From: Microbotryum silenes-acaulis
Taxonomy: Eukaryota; Basidiomycota; Microbotryomycetes; Microbotryales; Microbotryaceae
DNA length: 64,000 nucleotides
Direction: 5' to 3'
NCBI GenBank assembly: GCA_003665825.1
Contig: QPFY01000004.1
Span: 310,001 to 374,000 of the forward strand
Part shown: positions 1 to 11,317 of the stretch, piece after piece
Numbering within the stretch: position 1 is the stretch's first letter
Layout: the number at the start of each line of letters is the position of its first letter
The notes under the pieces: generated by a model
Seen by the model: the letters and a program-made list of their open reading frames with translations, nothing else
Databases searched by the model: none
What the model was told of the DNA's origin: nothing
Translations under genes and position numbers: made by a program

Positions 1-481
1 TGAAGAGCACTCCTCGGAAACTGACGCTTCGTTGCTCGACCTCTCTCATTCCTATACTTTAGATTCTGTAATCCTGATCCATAAGTTATCCCTCGATCGT
101 AGATGGACATTTTGAGTACCGCGATCCTCAACAGGGCCATCAACTCGGGTTCCCAACTCGCTCCTCCAGGCAGCTAGAGGAAGGGCAATCCACAACGTCG
201 TTCATCAGCTCCACTGCGCACACACACACACATCTCCCCTCGTACGAGAGCGCAAGACCGACCCTCAAAGCTTGCAAAGCCTTCCCCATCGGCGCGGCAA
301 GGATCGACTCCAACTCATGATCCAAGAGATCGGCATCCAATTGCGCGACTCGGGAGATGCGAAGTCGAGGTGCAGGTTCAGACCCTAGTCGGCGTTCGAT
401 CGCTTGGAGGCGCGGGGTTGGGTCGGTGGAAGTTTTCCAGAATGAGGTCGAGGCGGGTGGTGGGTCTGAAGAGGATGCCAT
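1..481 (-). CDS. PEX2: Peroxin-2 (PEX2), 5' part, runs off the left edge
   Basis: PEX2 is a RING-type ubiquitin ligase subunit of the peroxisomal membrane that, with PEX10 and PEX12, recycles the import receptor PEX5. Exon 1 (481-263) begins with ATG and contains RVAQLDADLLDHELESIL, the characteristic N-terminal segment of the family. A GTCGGT donor and a CTAG acceptor remove 262-174, an intron containing a GT dinucleotide run. Exon 2 (from 173) continues with PELMALLRIAVLKMS and YGSGLQNLKYRNE, which match the conserved PEX2 core closely. Only about 130 residues are present; the membrane segments and the C-terminal RING finger lie outside the window. The exon junction was chosen because it keeps the frame and places the conserved blocks at normal spacing. 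The assignment rests on recalled family motifs. Confidence 0.8.
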
Positions 482-2791
482 GATTGGAGGGGTGAGGAAG
501 GGACACAGGAGAGGAGTGGAGGTGAAGGCTCAGAGCGTGATCGGTGGTGGAGTCGGCGTCGGCCCTGAGCCGGTTGCCGGACGCGCCGAGCGCCGGGCAG
601 TGAGTGGGCCGCGAAGCTGAGGGACGAGGAGAATTTAGCACGAGCAAGTGCTCGAGTCTCTTTGCTTCTGCACCAATTATTCTCAGTCAACCGACTGCTC
701 TCTCGCTGATGATCGATGATCTTTGAAATTCCCCGCCCGCCTCCCCGGTTTTTGCCTCCCTTTGCTTCGCTGCCACCCCGCCGCCGTGGTCTTCGCGGAG
801 CCGTGTCGTGAATTAAATTTCGCCCAAGCCGAAACACTTTACTGACTATTGCATGATACTCCAAACGCGAGAGTGGGCCGCTCGGCAAGCCGATTGCCCA
901 ACTGATAATCCTGAGGATAACTCGCCTCGACGCTTTCGACCAGAGTCGAGCGACAGCCAAGGGCCCTGTGACTTGTCGGCATTCCAGGTGATCACCGGAC
1001 TCTATTCTACCCAAAAAATGAGAAAATTCAGAACAGACACCAGTCGAAGACGCCGTGCAACGAAGCCTGCATGTGCACGTGAAAACGAAGACCGCAAATA
1101 CTGCGAGCCCCCACTGCACACAGCAGCCCCACTCCCTTCCGATCATCCCCATCCACATAAGCACATAAGCCACTTCCGTTTTCTTTCTTTTTGTTTGGAT
1201 TTTTCCAAAGTCCCCAAACCCGGCCTTAGACATCAGGCCTCGCCGAGATTTATATTCTGTGAGGTGACTTATGTCGGAATAGCAGAGAGCGCCATGATCA
1301 CGGCTGAGGATTCGACAACCATTCTCATCTTTATTTGAATAGTGACAGGTTAGGTATTTTGGAAAAATTAGAATCTGAATATCATCTACATCACGACCTT
1401 CATCCTCGCCGTCTTTCCGTATTCGACATAAACAGTTCTGCTTGCCCGCTCGGCCGCCGTGAGGCTTTTTCGGAGCCGGGACTTTCTTTGCCTATATTTA
1501 TCAATGGTCACTTGCTTACACAAATCGGGTCTCATAACGAGCGACGAAAGTATGCGAAGGGAGTGAAGCTAATTGGTTATGACCAGTTACTGGGCTCCAC
1601 TGGGTCCGGGCGTGCCTTGGCAAGTTCAAGTCTTGTCCCTCTCGCCTTGCCGATCGATTGGACGAGTAGTCTCCGACATAATAACCGCCGGGCCGTGGCT
1701 GGACTACTCGATTCGCCTAAGGGATCAATCAAACAAAGCCCAACATTCATTCTACTACAGTTTCGAACGTCATAAGTTGCTTCAAGCAAGCCCTAAACGC
1801 CGATACTTCACTCTGTTCGACTCTTTTGAGTTGCCGCGCCCCCACCCCCACTCGGTGCGAAAACCGGCCCAGATCGATCATCACCGGAGTCGCAGTCGCT
1901 GATAGACGAGTACATCGTAGTCGCCCCTGACGCCCTTGTATACGTGTGCATACGTGTGCAGGCAGGTCCATATCGGTGCATATACCTGTCCCTTTCCTTC
2001 CGCCCTCCCACGTCACGGTGCGGAGCCAAGCAGAAGCAGGAGTTAGTAGGAGCAGGGCGAGGACCGCGACAATCCGTCATCAAGTGTTGCATGTAAGAGT
2101 CTGTAGCGGAGCAGACGGCCATTTGATGAAGTGAATGAACCTGTGGGGAGACTTGGCATGAACGTGCGTATCGGTGAATCGATTTGAAGCACACGTGAAG
2201 TCTGCCAGCTCCCCGGACCCGTCGACCCAATCACCTTCGGAGCAGAATTTCGGATCCAGTCCCATCCTCGTGTAATACCCCAGTAGCTGGTCGGCCGTAA
2301 TCGTGCTACGCTGGATCAGTGCATCAAGTTTCCCTTACCATAGATGCTGTTCATGACAGGGCTCGAATCAAACCTGCATTGACTATCATCTGAATTTGAT
2401 GTAATCGAGCAGTTCAGGTAGGAAAGAGGAAAGGGAGCGCTTTGATTACAAGTCAACCCAGCCGCGCCGCGACCCCAGCCTTGAGAAGAGGAGAGAGGAG
2501 AGAGTATGGCAAAAAGGGGATGTGGGGGGTGAAGGGGCTCGAGGGTTGATATTGCATCCACGCGATACGGAGACAAAAAGTGTTGAGGGGTGGAGGAGGA
2601 GAGATTATAGAAACCATGCTAGGAAAGGTGACGACGGATGACCCAAAGATGACAGCATCTTAGGCTGACGCCTCGGTAGCAGCATCGGCATCACCTTCGG
2701 TGGGGGTCTGAGAAGAAATGGGCAGAGCAAAGGATTCGGGTCGAATGAGCTCCTTTTTCGCTCCTAGTCAAGAAACACTCCCACTTTCAAA
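482..2791. other. Intergenic, no gene supported
   Basis: This 2.3 kb stretch holds the upstream region of PEX2 and the downstream region of RanBP1. Open frames of 60-280 codons occur on both strands, but none shows a recognisable domain or a spliced continuation, and they overlap each other. A tandem TGCATACG-type repeat is visible at about 1,938-1,962. A C-terminal extra exon of RanBP1 ending near 2,664 cannot be excluded, because an acidic, Ala/Glu-rich frame lies there. Confidence 0.5.
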
Positions 2792-3906
2792 CTAGGAACT
2801 GACCTCCTTTGTCGGCACCTTGACTTCTTCTCCTTGCACGACCTCGGTCTTGGTCGGCTGGGTCGCCTCCTTAACTTCCTGCTCGTCCTTTTTGTCGTCT
2901 GCGTTTGTCTCCTCAGCAGCGGCGGGCTTGGGTGCGTCGGCGTCCTTTTGGGGTTCGTCGTCCACGGGCGCAGGGGCGGGCGCAGCGTTGGAACCGAGTA
3001 AAGGCTTGTTCGTCTCTTGGGCTGACAGGAAGGCGGTGCGGAACAAGCCGGCGTCTGGGGAGTTGTGGGGAGAAAGGGCAAGGTGGCAAAAGAGGTCAGC
3101 TCGGGCAGCTTTACCAGGCGTCGAGCCTCGTAGCTGCGGTACTGACTCTCTGAATTTGCGAAACGGATGGCCAAGGTCGCGGCGGATGCCTCACCGTCCG
3201 AGACGTCGGCGGCTACGTTGTACACCCATGAGCGATCCGAGCCGACGTTGGGCGAGAGCGCCATCTCGGGCGTGACTGAGCGCAGAGTGGGGGGGTTGAA
3301 CCAAAAGTATGAGCAAAACACATCTGTTTGATGGCCGAGTTGGACTGACCATAGTGATTGGCGCAGACCTTGAGGGTCTTGTCGCGTCGCATGACGAGAC
3401 GGACCTTCTTGCTGTCCTTGTGCTGGAGCAGCCGCACGTCACCGGTGCCGCGTTCCTTCCATTCGGACGACTCGGGTGTGAAGCGGAACAACTTGGCTCG
3501 CCTGGTGTACAAAAAAGTGTTTTCGTTGATCAGTTCTTGAACGGGGTTGGTGTGGAGGCAGCGCAAAGTGGAGGGGGGACATTGGACTGAGAATCGACAC
3601 GCGATCGATCGACGTTGACGACCGCGACGATGACGACGAAGCCGGTTCGTCATGGCAGCTCAGCCCCATTCCCCCCCTCTGAACTCGACTCACATCTTGA
3701 ACAGAGGTTCCTCATCCTCCTCGTGGGTCTTGACCTCGACCTTTTCCTCGAGCTTGATGACGGGCTCAAAGACGGCTCCCGACTCTTCCTCGGCGGCTGC
3801 GACGTTGTTGGTGGGTTCTTCAGAGGCCACTGCAATAGGTAGAGAGGTGAGCCGAGCTCGATCTGGGTATCACAGGGTGCTGAGCATCTATGCGCTCGTG
3901 CTTACT
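2792..3906 (-). CDS. YRB1: Ran-binding protein 1 (RanBP1/Yrb1), start codon split by an intron
   Basis: RanBP1 binds Ran-GTP and, with RanGAP, releases it from export complexes in the cytoplasm. Exons: 3906 (only the A of the start codon), 3829-3694, 3501-3350, 3275-3147 and 3054-2792. They sum to 681 nt, a 226-residue protein, close to yeast Yrb1 (about 200). The Ran-binding domain spans roughly residues 40-170 and contains [36 protein letters not shown] and [18 protein letters not shown], all hallmarks. The C-terminal tail is acidic and rich in Lys, Ala and Pro. The ATG forms only when the intron 3905-3830 (GTAAGC...TTGCAG) is removed, giving AACATGGCC; no other in-frame ATG precedes the conserved part. 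The gene is divergent from bL36m and shares its upstream region. All four introns have GT-AG ends. Confidence 0.92.
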
Positions 3907-4350
3907 GTTGATTGGGGTGGGTGGGTGTTTGGGGAGGGGTTGTGGGGTTGAGAAAGTCGAGCGAGGCCACACACAGTCCCGCAGCGCCCCGCGTCTCGCC
4001 CTGTCTCGCCCTGTCTCGCCCTTCTCCACTTGCACAAGCTTGCGCGAGACGCGCGGTGAACACGCTCGCACTCGCTCGCACGGACCCACACCCGCTGCAG
4101 CCCACACCACAGCCCACACCTCAGCCACACCTCACATTAAGCCGCGCTCAGCTACTGCTTGCCGCTTGACGACCTACCCCTACCGTCCCCCGACCGTCCC
4201 ACCACCACCCATCCACTTCAAGCAGGTGAGTACTGTAGCCACTTTTCCTCTGTCACACCTACTGACCTCCCCACCCCTTTCGCCCCATTCATTCGCCACC
4301 GCCGTCATCCTCCCTAGTCTCTCCTCATCGCGCCCCCCAAGTCAACCACG
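3907..4350. promoter_or_regulatory. Shared divergent promoter region, RanBP1 / bL36m
   Basis: The 444 bp between the RanBP1 5' leader (read left) and the bL36m start codon (read right) must hold both promoters. It is rich in CCCACACC and CGCTCGCACTCGC tracts and has a threefold CCCTGTCTCG repeat at about 3,998-4,020. No TATA box is obvious. Part of 3,907-3,960 must be RanBP1 5' untranslated exon, because the donor of the start-codon intron is at 3,905. Regulatory function is inferred from layout only. Confidence 0.45.
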
Positions 4351-5041
4351 ATGCTGCACCTCACCACCCGAACCGCTCGTTCTTCCCTCGCATCCCTCAC
4401 CCTCTCCCCCTCCACCGTCCGCCCTCTCTCCTACTTGACCTCCCAAGCCCATGCCCGAGGCTGCGGCTGTGCGCGCTGCGCCCCTCGAACGATTTCCCAA
4501 CCTACCCTCATCCGACCCCGATCAGCGCCTACACCTCTCGCCCAGCCCACACCTTCCACTTTTCGAACTTTATCTTCCATCACTTCTTCAGCTCTGCACC
4601 CCAAGAGCTGTGGATGCGCGAGATGTGCACCTCGTTCGTCCAATAGTTCGACGTTGATTTCACCTATCGTTAGGCCCGGAGCGACGACGACCTCCGCCGC
4701 CGCGGTTTTGGGAATGACTTCTACGTTGGAGATGCAGAAGAGGGGTATGAAGGTTCGAAGTTCAGTCAAGCGATTCTGGTCAGTTTTGATTCGATCACGT
4801 CTCCTGCTCGTTGGGGGGGGGGGGACGCCTCCGGAACGGACCTTCATTGACGTTCAAATCTTACTCTCTCCATTAGCTCAAGCTGTAAAGTCGTTCGACG
4901 CAATAATACCATTTTTGTACTTTGCGATAACCCAAAGGTCGGTAACAGTTCGGGGTCTACTAAACCCCATCGCGGATCGGTTCTTTTCACCGATCCTGAT
5001 CACGCGCTTGACTTTTACAGCACAAGCAACGACAAGGTTGA
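4351..5041 (+). CDS. RTC6: Mitochondrial large-subunit ribosomal protein bL36m (RTC6-like)
   Basis: bL36m is a small zinc-ribbon protein of the mitochondrial large ribosomal subunit. Exons 4351-4778, 4877-4937 and 5021-5041 join into 169 codons. The C-terminal 37 residues from Met133 are the bL36 domain: MKVRSSVKRFC, then SSCKVVRRNN, TIFVLCDNPK and HKQRQG. The four zinc ligands are Cys143, Cys146, Cys159 and His164. The last exon encodes only six residues plus the stop. The N-terminal 130 residues are Ser/Thr/Arg-rich and start like a mitochondrial targeting peptide, but they also contain two copies of a CGCARCAPR segment (Cys38/40/43 and Cys87/89/92), which is unusual. Intron 1 (4779-4876) contains a run of nine or more G. 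Divergent from RanBP1. Confidence 0.9.
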
Positions 5042-5376
5042 ACGAGGAACGAATGGTATTCTTCGTCCGGACGGTGACGGGAATGGTGTGGAGCTTGCAA
5101 TGAGTAGTTCGCTTTTCATTACCAGCTCGAGGATGGCCCAGAGAAGGTCTCAAGAGAGGCTGGGTGTTGGTATAGCAGACTCGTCGGACCATGAAATCAT
5201 TTCAGAGGAAGCAAAGAGACTCTTTATAAAGAAAGTAATTCAAGAGGGAGACAAAAGGTGCGAGGAGCATCGCAAGGAGCAAAAAAGGACGAGGGTAAAA
5301 AACCGGAAGCAAAGAAGAATGGTGGAACACCCCCCCTTAAGCATCGAGGGATAGCCACCACCTCCATTCCCCAACT
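5042..5376. other. Convergent intergenic region, bL36m / peroxygenase
   Basis: The 3' ends of bL36m (+) and the peroxygenase (-) face each other here. A lysine-rich open frame covers 5088-5354 (+) but has no recognisable domain and starts close to the bL36m stop, so I treat it as untranslated region. Nothing else is visible. Confidence 0.4.
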
Positions 5377-7076
5377 TTAACCACGACCCGGGAATTGGTT
5401 AAACGCATCCAAGTTGAGCTTGTCCAATTGGGGGCATCCCAATTGAGGTAAGATGCCGGCCAATTTCGAATCCAAGAACCCGAGCGTCTGACCCAAAGTG
5501 GAAACGAGTCCTCCCAAGATGGTTGGAATTCCCGCTCGAGCTGTCGCATAAGCGAAGCAGAAGAGGTTATTCCCTTCCAATAACGTTTGAGCGTTCAATA
5601 CCCAACCAGTAACGTTGGCGACGTCGACGCCGACGAAAGAATTCACTTTGCCCGTATTACCACCGATCTTACCCGCTGCGGGAACGGCGAGGATCGCAGC
5701 GACGACTTCGGTAACGACGTCGACCAAGGTGTAAGGCGTAGAAGGTTTGTACCAATTCGAAGGGATACGTTCTTCGCCTGGTACCCAAGTGAGCGTTTCG
5801 GGTGTATCACCGACGATGGAGAAGAAGGATTTCAAGGTCGATTGATCGAGGTAACCTTCCGGACGGGAAGCGGAATGGTTCGCGAAGAAGTTCGCCACAA
5901 AGTTGTGCGCCGCGGTGGCGACCACCAGGCCGGACCACGGTCTACGAAAGGAGGAATCACTTTGGTCAGTGTGCAGGCTTGGGATGAAGTGAGCCAGGAC
6001 AGGTGTAGAACGTACGCGAAGTAAAAGTTAGGGTTGGTGCTGATGGATTGGTGGATCGTAAAGTTACGATGTTGGACGAGGATGTCGCGGGTGTAATCGG
6101 CCGTAGCAGGGTCGGGTTGCAAGTTGTACAACGCCTTGAACTTGTCTGCGAAGTTTGAGTGAAGGGGCGATCAAGTATGTTGTCAGTCTCGCCGTAGGCA
6201 GATCCAGAAAGGCGGAGCGCAGGCTAAACTTACCGATCTGGATACTCCAGACATCGCCATTGGTGAGGAAAGAATCACCGCGAGTCACCGAGGCATCACT
6301 CTCATAGTTGCTGTGAAGCCACCGAATCAAACGGGAAGCTTTAGCCAGGTGTTGATTTCCGCAGTTGGAATGCGGCAAAAAGCCAAGAGACTTACTTGTG
6401 CGACTGATCAATCCCACCCGGGGCGGACAGGATGCCAGGAAGGAGCGTACTCTTGCCAGGTGAACGACCGATACTCCACGTCAGAGCGATGGGGTCGCCG
6501 ATGATGGCGATAGAGTAGGCGACGAGCACGGTCTGTATTGCAGGCGAAAATGAGACCGAAGTCAGAAGGGATGTTTGACCCAGTTGGGAGTTGGTGAAAA
6601 GGCTTACGGCAGTGTCGACACCCATGTTGAAAACTTCGACAAGAGCACTGATGGATTCAACGAGGTTCGTGTTACCGTTGCGAGCAAAGTCTGTTGCAAA
6701 TTGGGAGGGACACTCTTTATTTCAGCTCAGGGGTACATCTGACATGGTCCATCACTGATCACTTACATCCATGGTTGGAGAGCACGTTCAGACCAGGGCA
6801 AGGACCTCGCGTGTCCGAAGCGCCAGGCGCTTTGAACGCATGCACACCGGTGATGTCAACCAGTTGGGACTCGGAGAAGGTAGGGGCACGCTTGTTACGA
6901 CGACGCTCGCGTGCATCGGCATGCAGTTGGGGAATGTTGGCGCGTTTGATGATATTGTCGACGGTTTTCTCAAAGTGAGCGAGGTTGAGACCCCGACTTT
7001 CGGCAGCGTATTGAGGGAAGGCGAGGACGGTGGTGAGTGGCAAAGCCGAAGCGAGGAGGTGTTTGAAGTTGACCAT
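5377..7076 (-). CDS. Secreted heme-thiolate peroxidase / unspecific peroxygenase (UPO/chloroperoxidase family)
   Basis: Enzymes of this family use hydrogen peroxide and a cysteine-ligated heme to insert oxygen into aromatic or aliphatic substrates outside the cell. Exons 7076-6767, 6690-6608, 6532-6396, 6310-6234, 6145-6016 and 5941-5377 join into 433 codons; every intron is GT-AG and the phases agree. Residues 1-20 look like a signal peptide (MVNFKHLLASALPLTTVLAF). The heme ligand motif RGPCPGLNVLSNHG puts the proximal Cys at 93. The distal acid-base site HNNYESDASVTRGD places Glu180, Asp182 and Arg187. In classical UPOs this segment reads EGD...R, so the middle residue is Ser instead of Gly. 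Further conserved blocks are NLVESISALVEVFNMGVD and WSIGR. The size is typical of long UPOs. Substrate cannot be deduced. Confidence 0.88.
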
Positions 7077-8665
7077 GGTGGGCCAAGATGGATGAGAGGT
7101 GGGGAGAAGTCTTCGTGATGTAGAGGAGAAGAAAAGGAAGACGTGAGAATGTTCGGTACAGAGGTTATCTCCACAAGGCTACGAGAACGTTTTCCCCACC
7201 CGGAAGTGCCGAGGATCTAGTCGAGTCGCGCAATCCGACTGGCTTGCGCAAGTGGACAGGGGGTGATGTCTAATCGATGCATTTTGACTGGTCTACTCTC
7301 TCACAAGATCTGGATCGAAGACGACATGCAATAGCTCATTGTTGATTTGCTTGACACTAAAAATTCGCCTAGTCGAGTACGACAGCCTACAACAAGCTTC
7401 GCCCTGAGCATCGAACCATCCCAACTAACTCCATCCGCGGCAGCGGCCGACGCTAAAGTCAGGTTCGGGGTCCCTCAACACGGTTTCATTAATTAAATGC
7501 TGGCTCAGGACTTGCATCAACTCATCCCGAAACTTTGAGGGTTTCGGCAATGAATGACGTGCGGGGTGTGGAGGAAGAAGAAACCCCGCACGAAACGGGC
7601 TCCGGCGCTAAGCGTTGAGCTCGGCCTCAGGAGCTAGCGGACTAGGCCGTGATGGCGTGCGGATCGCTACAGCCCGTCTGAAGTTAACAATTACGCATTC
7701 GTGGCGACTGATGGAGAAGGCGAATACTTGGGCATGAGTTGAGACTTGAGCGTCCGAACTTCCTCAACATGGGAACTCGGGATTGGCAGCTTTTATTGCC
7801 GCCAAATTTTCTTCCGGAGTCACCCACATGTAACCCTGTAAACCCACATCTGTAAATTCGTCAGTGATGATAATAGTGCATCGTTCGCATTATAATATTT
7901 AATCCCGTCTCCATGTCTAATCTCCGGCCTCATCATGTTGATCGCTTTCACATGTTTGCGGAGCCTGGCTCGTTTCGGACAGGAGCGGCTTTCAAAGCGA
8001 GAAGGCGCAATCGTTCGAGACTGAATATTTGGCGCAATTGAGTCGGCGCAAGCACGCGATGAGAGCACGCCTGCGCGCTCCGAGACGGTCGGCGCCATTG
8101 CTTCATCGAGGCACGCTAGGCACCTCCAAGACCTAAATTAAAATGACGTGGAACTGGTGCCTTTCTTGTTTGATCGTGTGGGTTTTGGGCGCCGAATCGA
8201 CAATTTAAAGTAGGTGTGGCTTTGCTTATCAGCCTGAGCGCTGGCAGCTTTTCTGCGCAGGGCAGGCAGCGAATGACGAGCTTGAAGACGGAATCTTGGA
8301 TGTCAGAAAGGGAAGAGGTACGAACAGTAGTATTAAGCAGTGGGCAAGGAAGATGAAAGCTTCGTTTTGATATCGGGCACTCCAACTAAAAGATTTCGTC
8401 GCTTTTCAAAGTCGTTCGACAGGAGGCAGATTGGCCGAGCGGCGGCGCGCACTGCAGGCGATCGCCCGTTTTCGCAATCGTCGACGGAAACAACGAGCTC
8501 AGCTCCCAGTTCGATCGGCGCCTTGGGTGCTTGCGCGCGGTGGTGCGATCGTGGGCACCTGCTACCAGGAGCCACGCAGCAGCAACTCCACCGGCTTACT
8601 CTCCCTCTTGGTACTCTCTGATCTATAGAATCCCCTTTAGGGTCCAGCGGCTCCAAAACATCATC
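7077..8665. promoter_or_regulatory. Divergent upstream region, peroxygenase / urea symporter
   Basis: About 1.6 kb separates the two divergent start codons. The open frames inside it show no domain. It contains a 10-bp perfect inverted repeat (7,558-7,592) and several GATA-type sites, for example TGATAA near 7,867 and its complement TTATC near 8,226. In fungi, urea permease genes are commonly under GATA-factor nitrogen control, so these sites are candidates, but GATA sequences are frequent by chance and no binding is shown here. Confidence 0.35.
7558..7592. repeat. 10-bp stem inverted repeat in the divergent promoter region
   Basis: CGTGCGGGGT at 7,558-7,567 is followed by a 15-nt purine-rich loop and the exact complement ACCCCGCACG at 7,583-7,592. 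The stem is perfect and GC-rich. It could be a dyad operator for a zinc-cluster regulator or a cruciform; position alone suggests a role, and nothing else supports one. Confidence 0.4.
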
Positions 8666-11138
8666 ATGAGCGAGATCGTGCCTCCTCTTTCTCAAGGCGC
8701 CGGGTGAGTTCGGTATGCGCTAGAGGGCACCAATTCTTCCTGCTGACCGAACTATCCCGATCATTTCAACCCCTGCGCACGTTTTGTCTCAATCTTCCAC
8801 ACAGCTATGGCGTCGTCGTTGGTCTTGGTGCACTCTTCGCGATCGGCATGGTCGGCATCTCGGACTTGCTGTCCCGTCGAGGTAACACCGATGACAACGA
8901 GGAGTTTACGGTCGCCAAACGCTCGATCGGCACCGGTTTGACCGCCGCCGGTGTCATCTCGAGTTGGACTTGGTCGACCACACTGCTTTCGAGTTGCACT
9001 GTCGCATATCAATATGGTGTCGCGGGTGCCTTTTTCTATGCTGCTTGTGAGTCTGCTGTTCCGACATTGTCACGCTTCAGCCTCTGACCTCCCGAAATTG
9101 TCCGTCATCTCACAGGCAACTCGACCCAAATCATGGTGTTCTCAAACTTGGCCATCCAAACGAAGCGAAAAGCTCCTAACGCACACACCTTTCTCGAAAT
9201 CATGCGAGTACGGTACGGCACCTTTGTTCACCTGTCCTTCATGTTCTTCTCTTTGGCCGCAAACACAGTAGGTACCTTATAATACTCGACGACGAATCTC
9301 GTGACTATGCGCTAACCCCTTTGTTGCTATGCTCATGTAGCTCGTCGTCTCCTCTGTGCTCCTCGGAGGTGCTGCTGCGGTCAACTCGCTCACCGGAATG
9401 TCAATCTACGCCGCCCTATGGCTGTTCCCGCTTTCCGTCGCCGCCTACACTCTTCGCGGAGGCCTCCGCGCCACAATCTTGACCGACTATGCCCATACCT
9501 CGATCATCCTCATCATTCTGCTCATCTTTTGGTTTGTCGCCTATACGACGAGCAGTCAAGTGGGCTCCCCGGACCGCATGTACGACCTTCTCATTGAGGC
9601 TCAAAACCGCAACCGCGATGCGCCAACGCTTGATCACTCCTATCTCACAGTCCGCTCCCTGGGTGCGCTCAAATTCGCCATCTTGTCGATCCTCGAATAT
9701 ACCGGTGTCGTGTTCCTCGACAACTCGTTTCATCAGAAGGGCATCGCCGCAGCTCCTGAAGCGGCGATTCCGGGCTACGTCCTCGGTGGTCTTTCGTGGT
9801 ACGCCATGCCGTTTACCCTTGCGACGACCGCGGGTTTGGTGGCCGTCGCCTTGGAGCACATGCCCAGCTTTCCGACTTTCCCTCGTCGCATGAACGCTAG
9901 CGAAATTGGTGCCGGTCTTGTCTTGCCCTAGTGAGTTTGACCCACGACACGTATCCTTGCAATCTCGTTGCTGATTAAAGTCGGGCCTCTTTTCGCAGTG
10001 CCGCTCAAACCATTATGGGCACCGGTGGAGCCGCTGCCGTCTTGCTCCTGATGGTCAGTCCACGCCTGAGCACTTGTCCGAGTTTTCAGACATGTTCCTA
10101 ACAGCTCGGTCCCCATCCGCAGTTCATGTCGTGCACGTCCGCCATCTCTGCTCAACTGATCGGCGGCTCGACCGTCATCTCCTACGACGTCTTCAAAACC
10201 TATGTCCGACCCACCGCCAACGATCGTGCCCTGCTCGCAGCTTCTCACTGGGCCGTCGTCGGTTTCTCACTGTGGATGGCCGGCTTCGGCTCGATGCTCC
10301 ACGGCGCCGGGATTGACCTCGGCTTCATTTACAACATGACGGGAATTTTCACAGGGCCTGCTCTCCCCCCACTAGTCTTGACCTTCTTCTCCTCAAGGCA
10401 GGGCAAAGTCGCAGCCGGATCTTCGATCTGGGTCGGTTTCGCCGCTGGTGTCATCGCTTGGTTGTCACTAGCGCACAAGTTCTCGGGCGAGGTCACGGTC
10501 GCTTCGGTTGGTAAATTGGACCCTTGTATGTACGGTTGCATTGTTGGTATCGGATCATCAGCGCTCGTCACCATTATACTTTCACTTGCGTTCCCCGCGA
10601 ACTAGTGAGTCCAGCCTCAAGGCCCGACCTCAACTCCTATGGGAGTGGACAGCCGCGCTGACGTGCTCTTCTCTCTCTCCTCATTAGCGACTGGGCCTCC
10701 CTCGCCGCCGTCCGAGTCCTCACCCAAAACGGCGACCAAATCGACGTCTCTTTCGAAGACCCCTCCTACAACCCCGAAAAGCTTCGCCGAGCCGCGCTCT
10801 GGGCCCGCAGCATCACGCTCTTCCTCTTCCTCGCTCTCTTCATCATTTGGCCCCTTTCGATGTACGGCGACGGTTACATCTTCAGCAAAAAGTTCTTCTT
10901 CGGTTGGGTCGTCGTCGCACTCTTGTGGGGTTTCTTTGCTTTTTTCGCAGTCGTTTTATTCCCTCTCGTTGAGGGACGTCATACGTTGCTCTCCATCTTC
11001 AAGGGAAGTTTACATGGGCGAGTCGGAACGACCAGCAGCAAGGTGGACACCAAGACTGATGAGAAACCCGCGTCGATCGAGTCGGGGGAGCTCACGACGT
11101 CGCCTGATTCGGATAGCGCCAAGGGGAAATTGGACTAG
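8666..11138 (+). CDS. DUR3: Urea/polyamine-type sodium:solute symporter (DUR3 family)
   Basis: DUR3-type proteins are plasma-membrane proton- or sodium-coupled importers of urea and polyamines and belong to the SSF family. Seven exons (8666-8703, 8805-9046, 9116-9267, 9341-9930, 9999-10053, 10123-10604, 10688-11138) join without a frame break into 669 codons, the usual length. The start MSEIVPPLSQGAGYGVVVGLG is the typical DUR3 N terminus. Conserved blocks include ISDLLSRR, TVAKRSIGTGLTAAGVISS, WTWSTTLL, GGLRATILTDYAH, IMGTGGAAAVLLLMFMS and TSAISAQLIGGSTVISYDV. About fifteen hydrophobic helices are visible, and the C terminus is a hydrophilic Ser/Asp/Lys tail. All introns have GT-AG ends. Urea is the likeliest substrate, but polyamine transport cannot be separated by sequence. 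A Helitron relic starts within 200 bp downstream. Confidence 0.92.
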
Positions 11139-11317
11139 TCGAGCGCCGAACAGAGTCGCGAGTGGTCGATTTGAGGAGGCAAAAAGTATACTTTTTTATA
11201 TTGCTATCTTGTGCTATCTTGTTGGAAATTCATGCGCTCCGTTCAATCCCGTCTTCTGGTCTTGCGTTGTAATCTCATTCGAATTCCATCACCTCTTGAG
11301 GATCTAGCACAGAGAAG

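Noticed and set aside
385..1233. 282-codon open frame on the minus strand upstream of PEX2
   Set aside because: Low-complexity composition, no domain, overlaps other frames of similar size on the opposite strand and lacks spliced continuation.
2664..2764. Additional C-terminal exon of RanBP1 with an acidic tail
   Set aside because: A 40-bp intron with fitting phase could not be found (donor GTCAGT gives the wrong frame), so the stop at 2,792 was kept; cDNA would decide.
3890..4438. Pro/Ser/Thr-rich open frame of 182 codons in the RanBP1/bL36m promoter region
   Set aside because: It overlaps the bL36m first exon in another frame and the RanBP1 leader; its composition follows the CCCACACC tracts.
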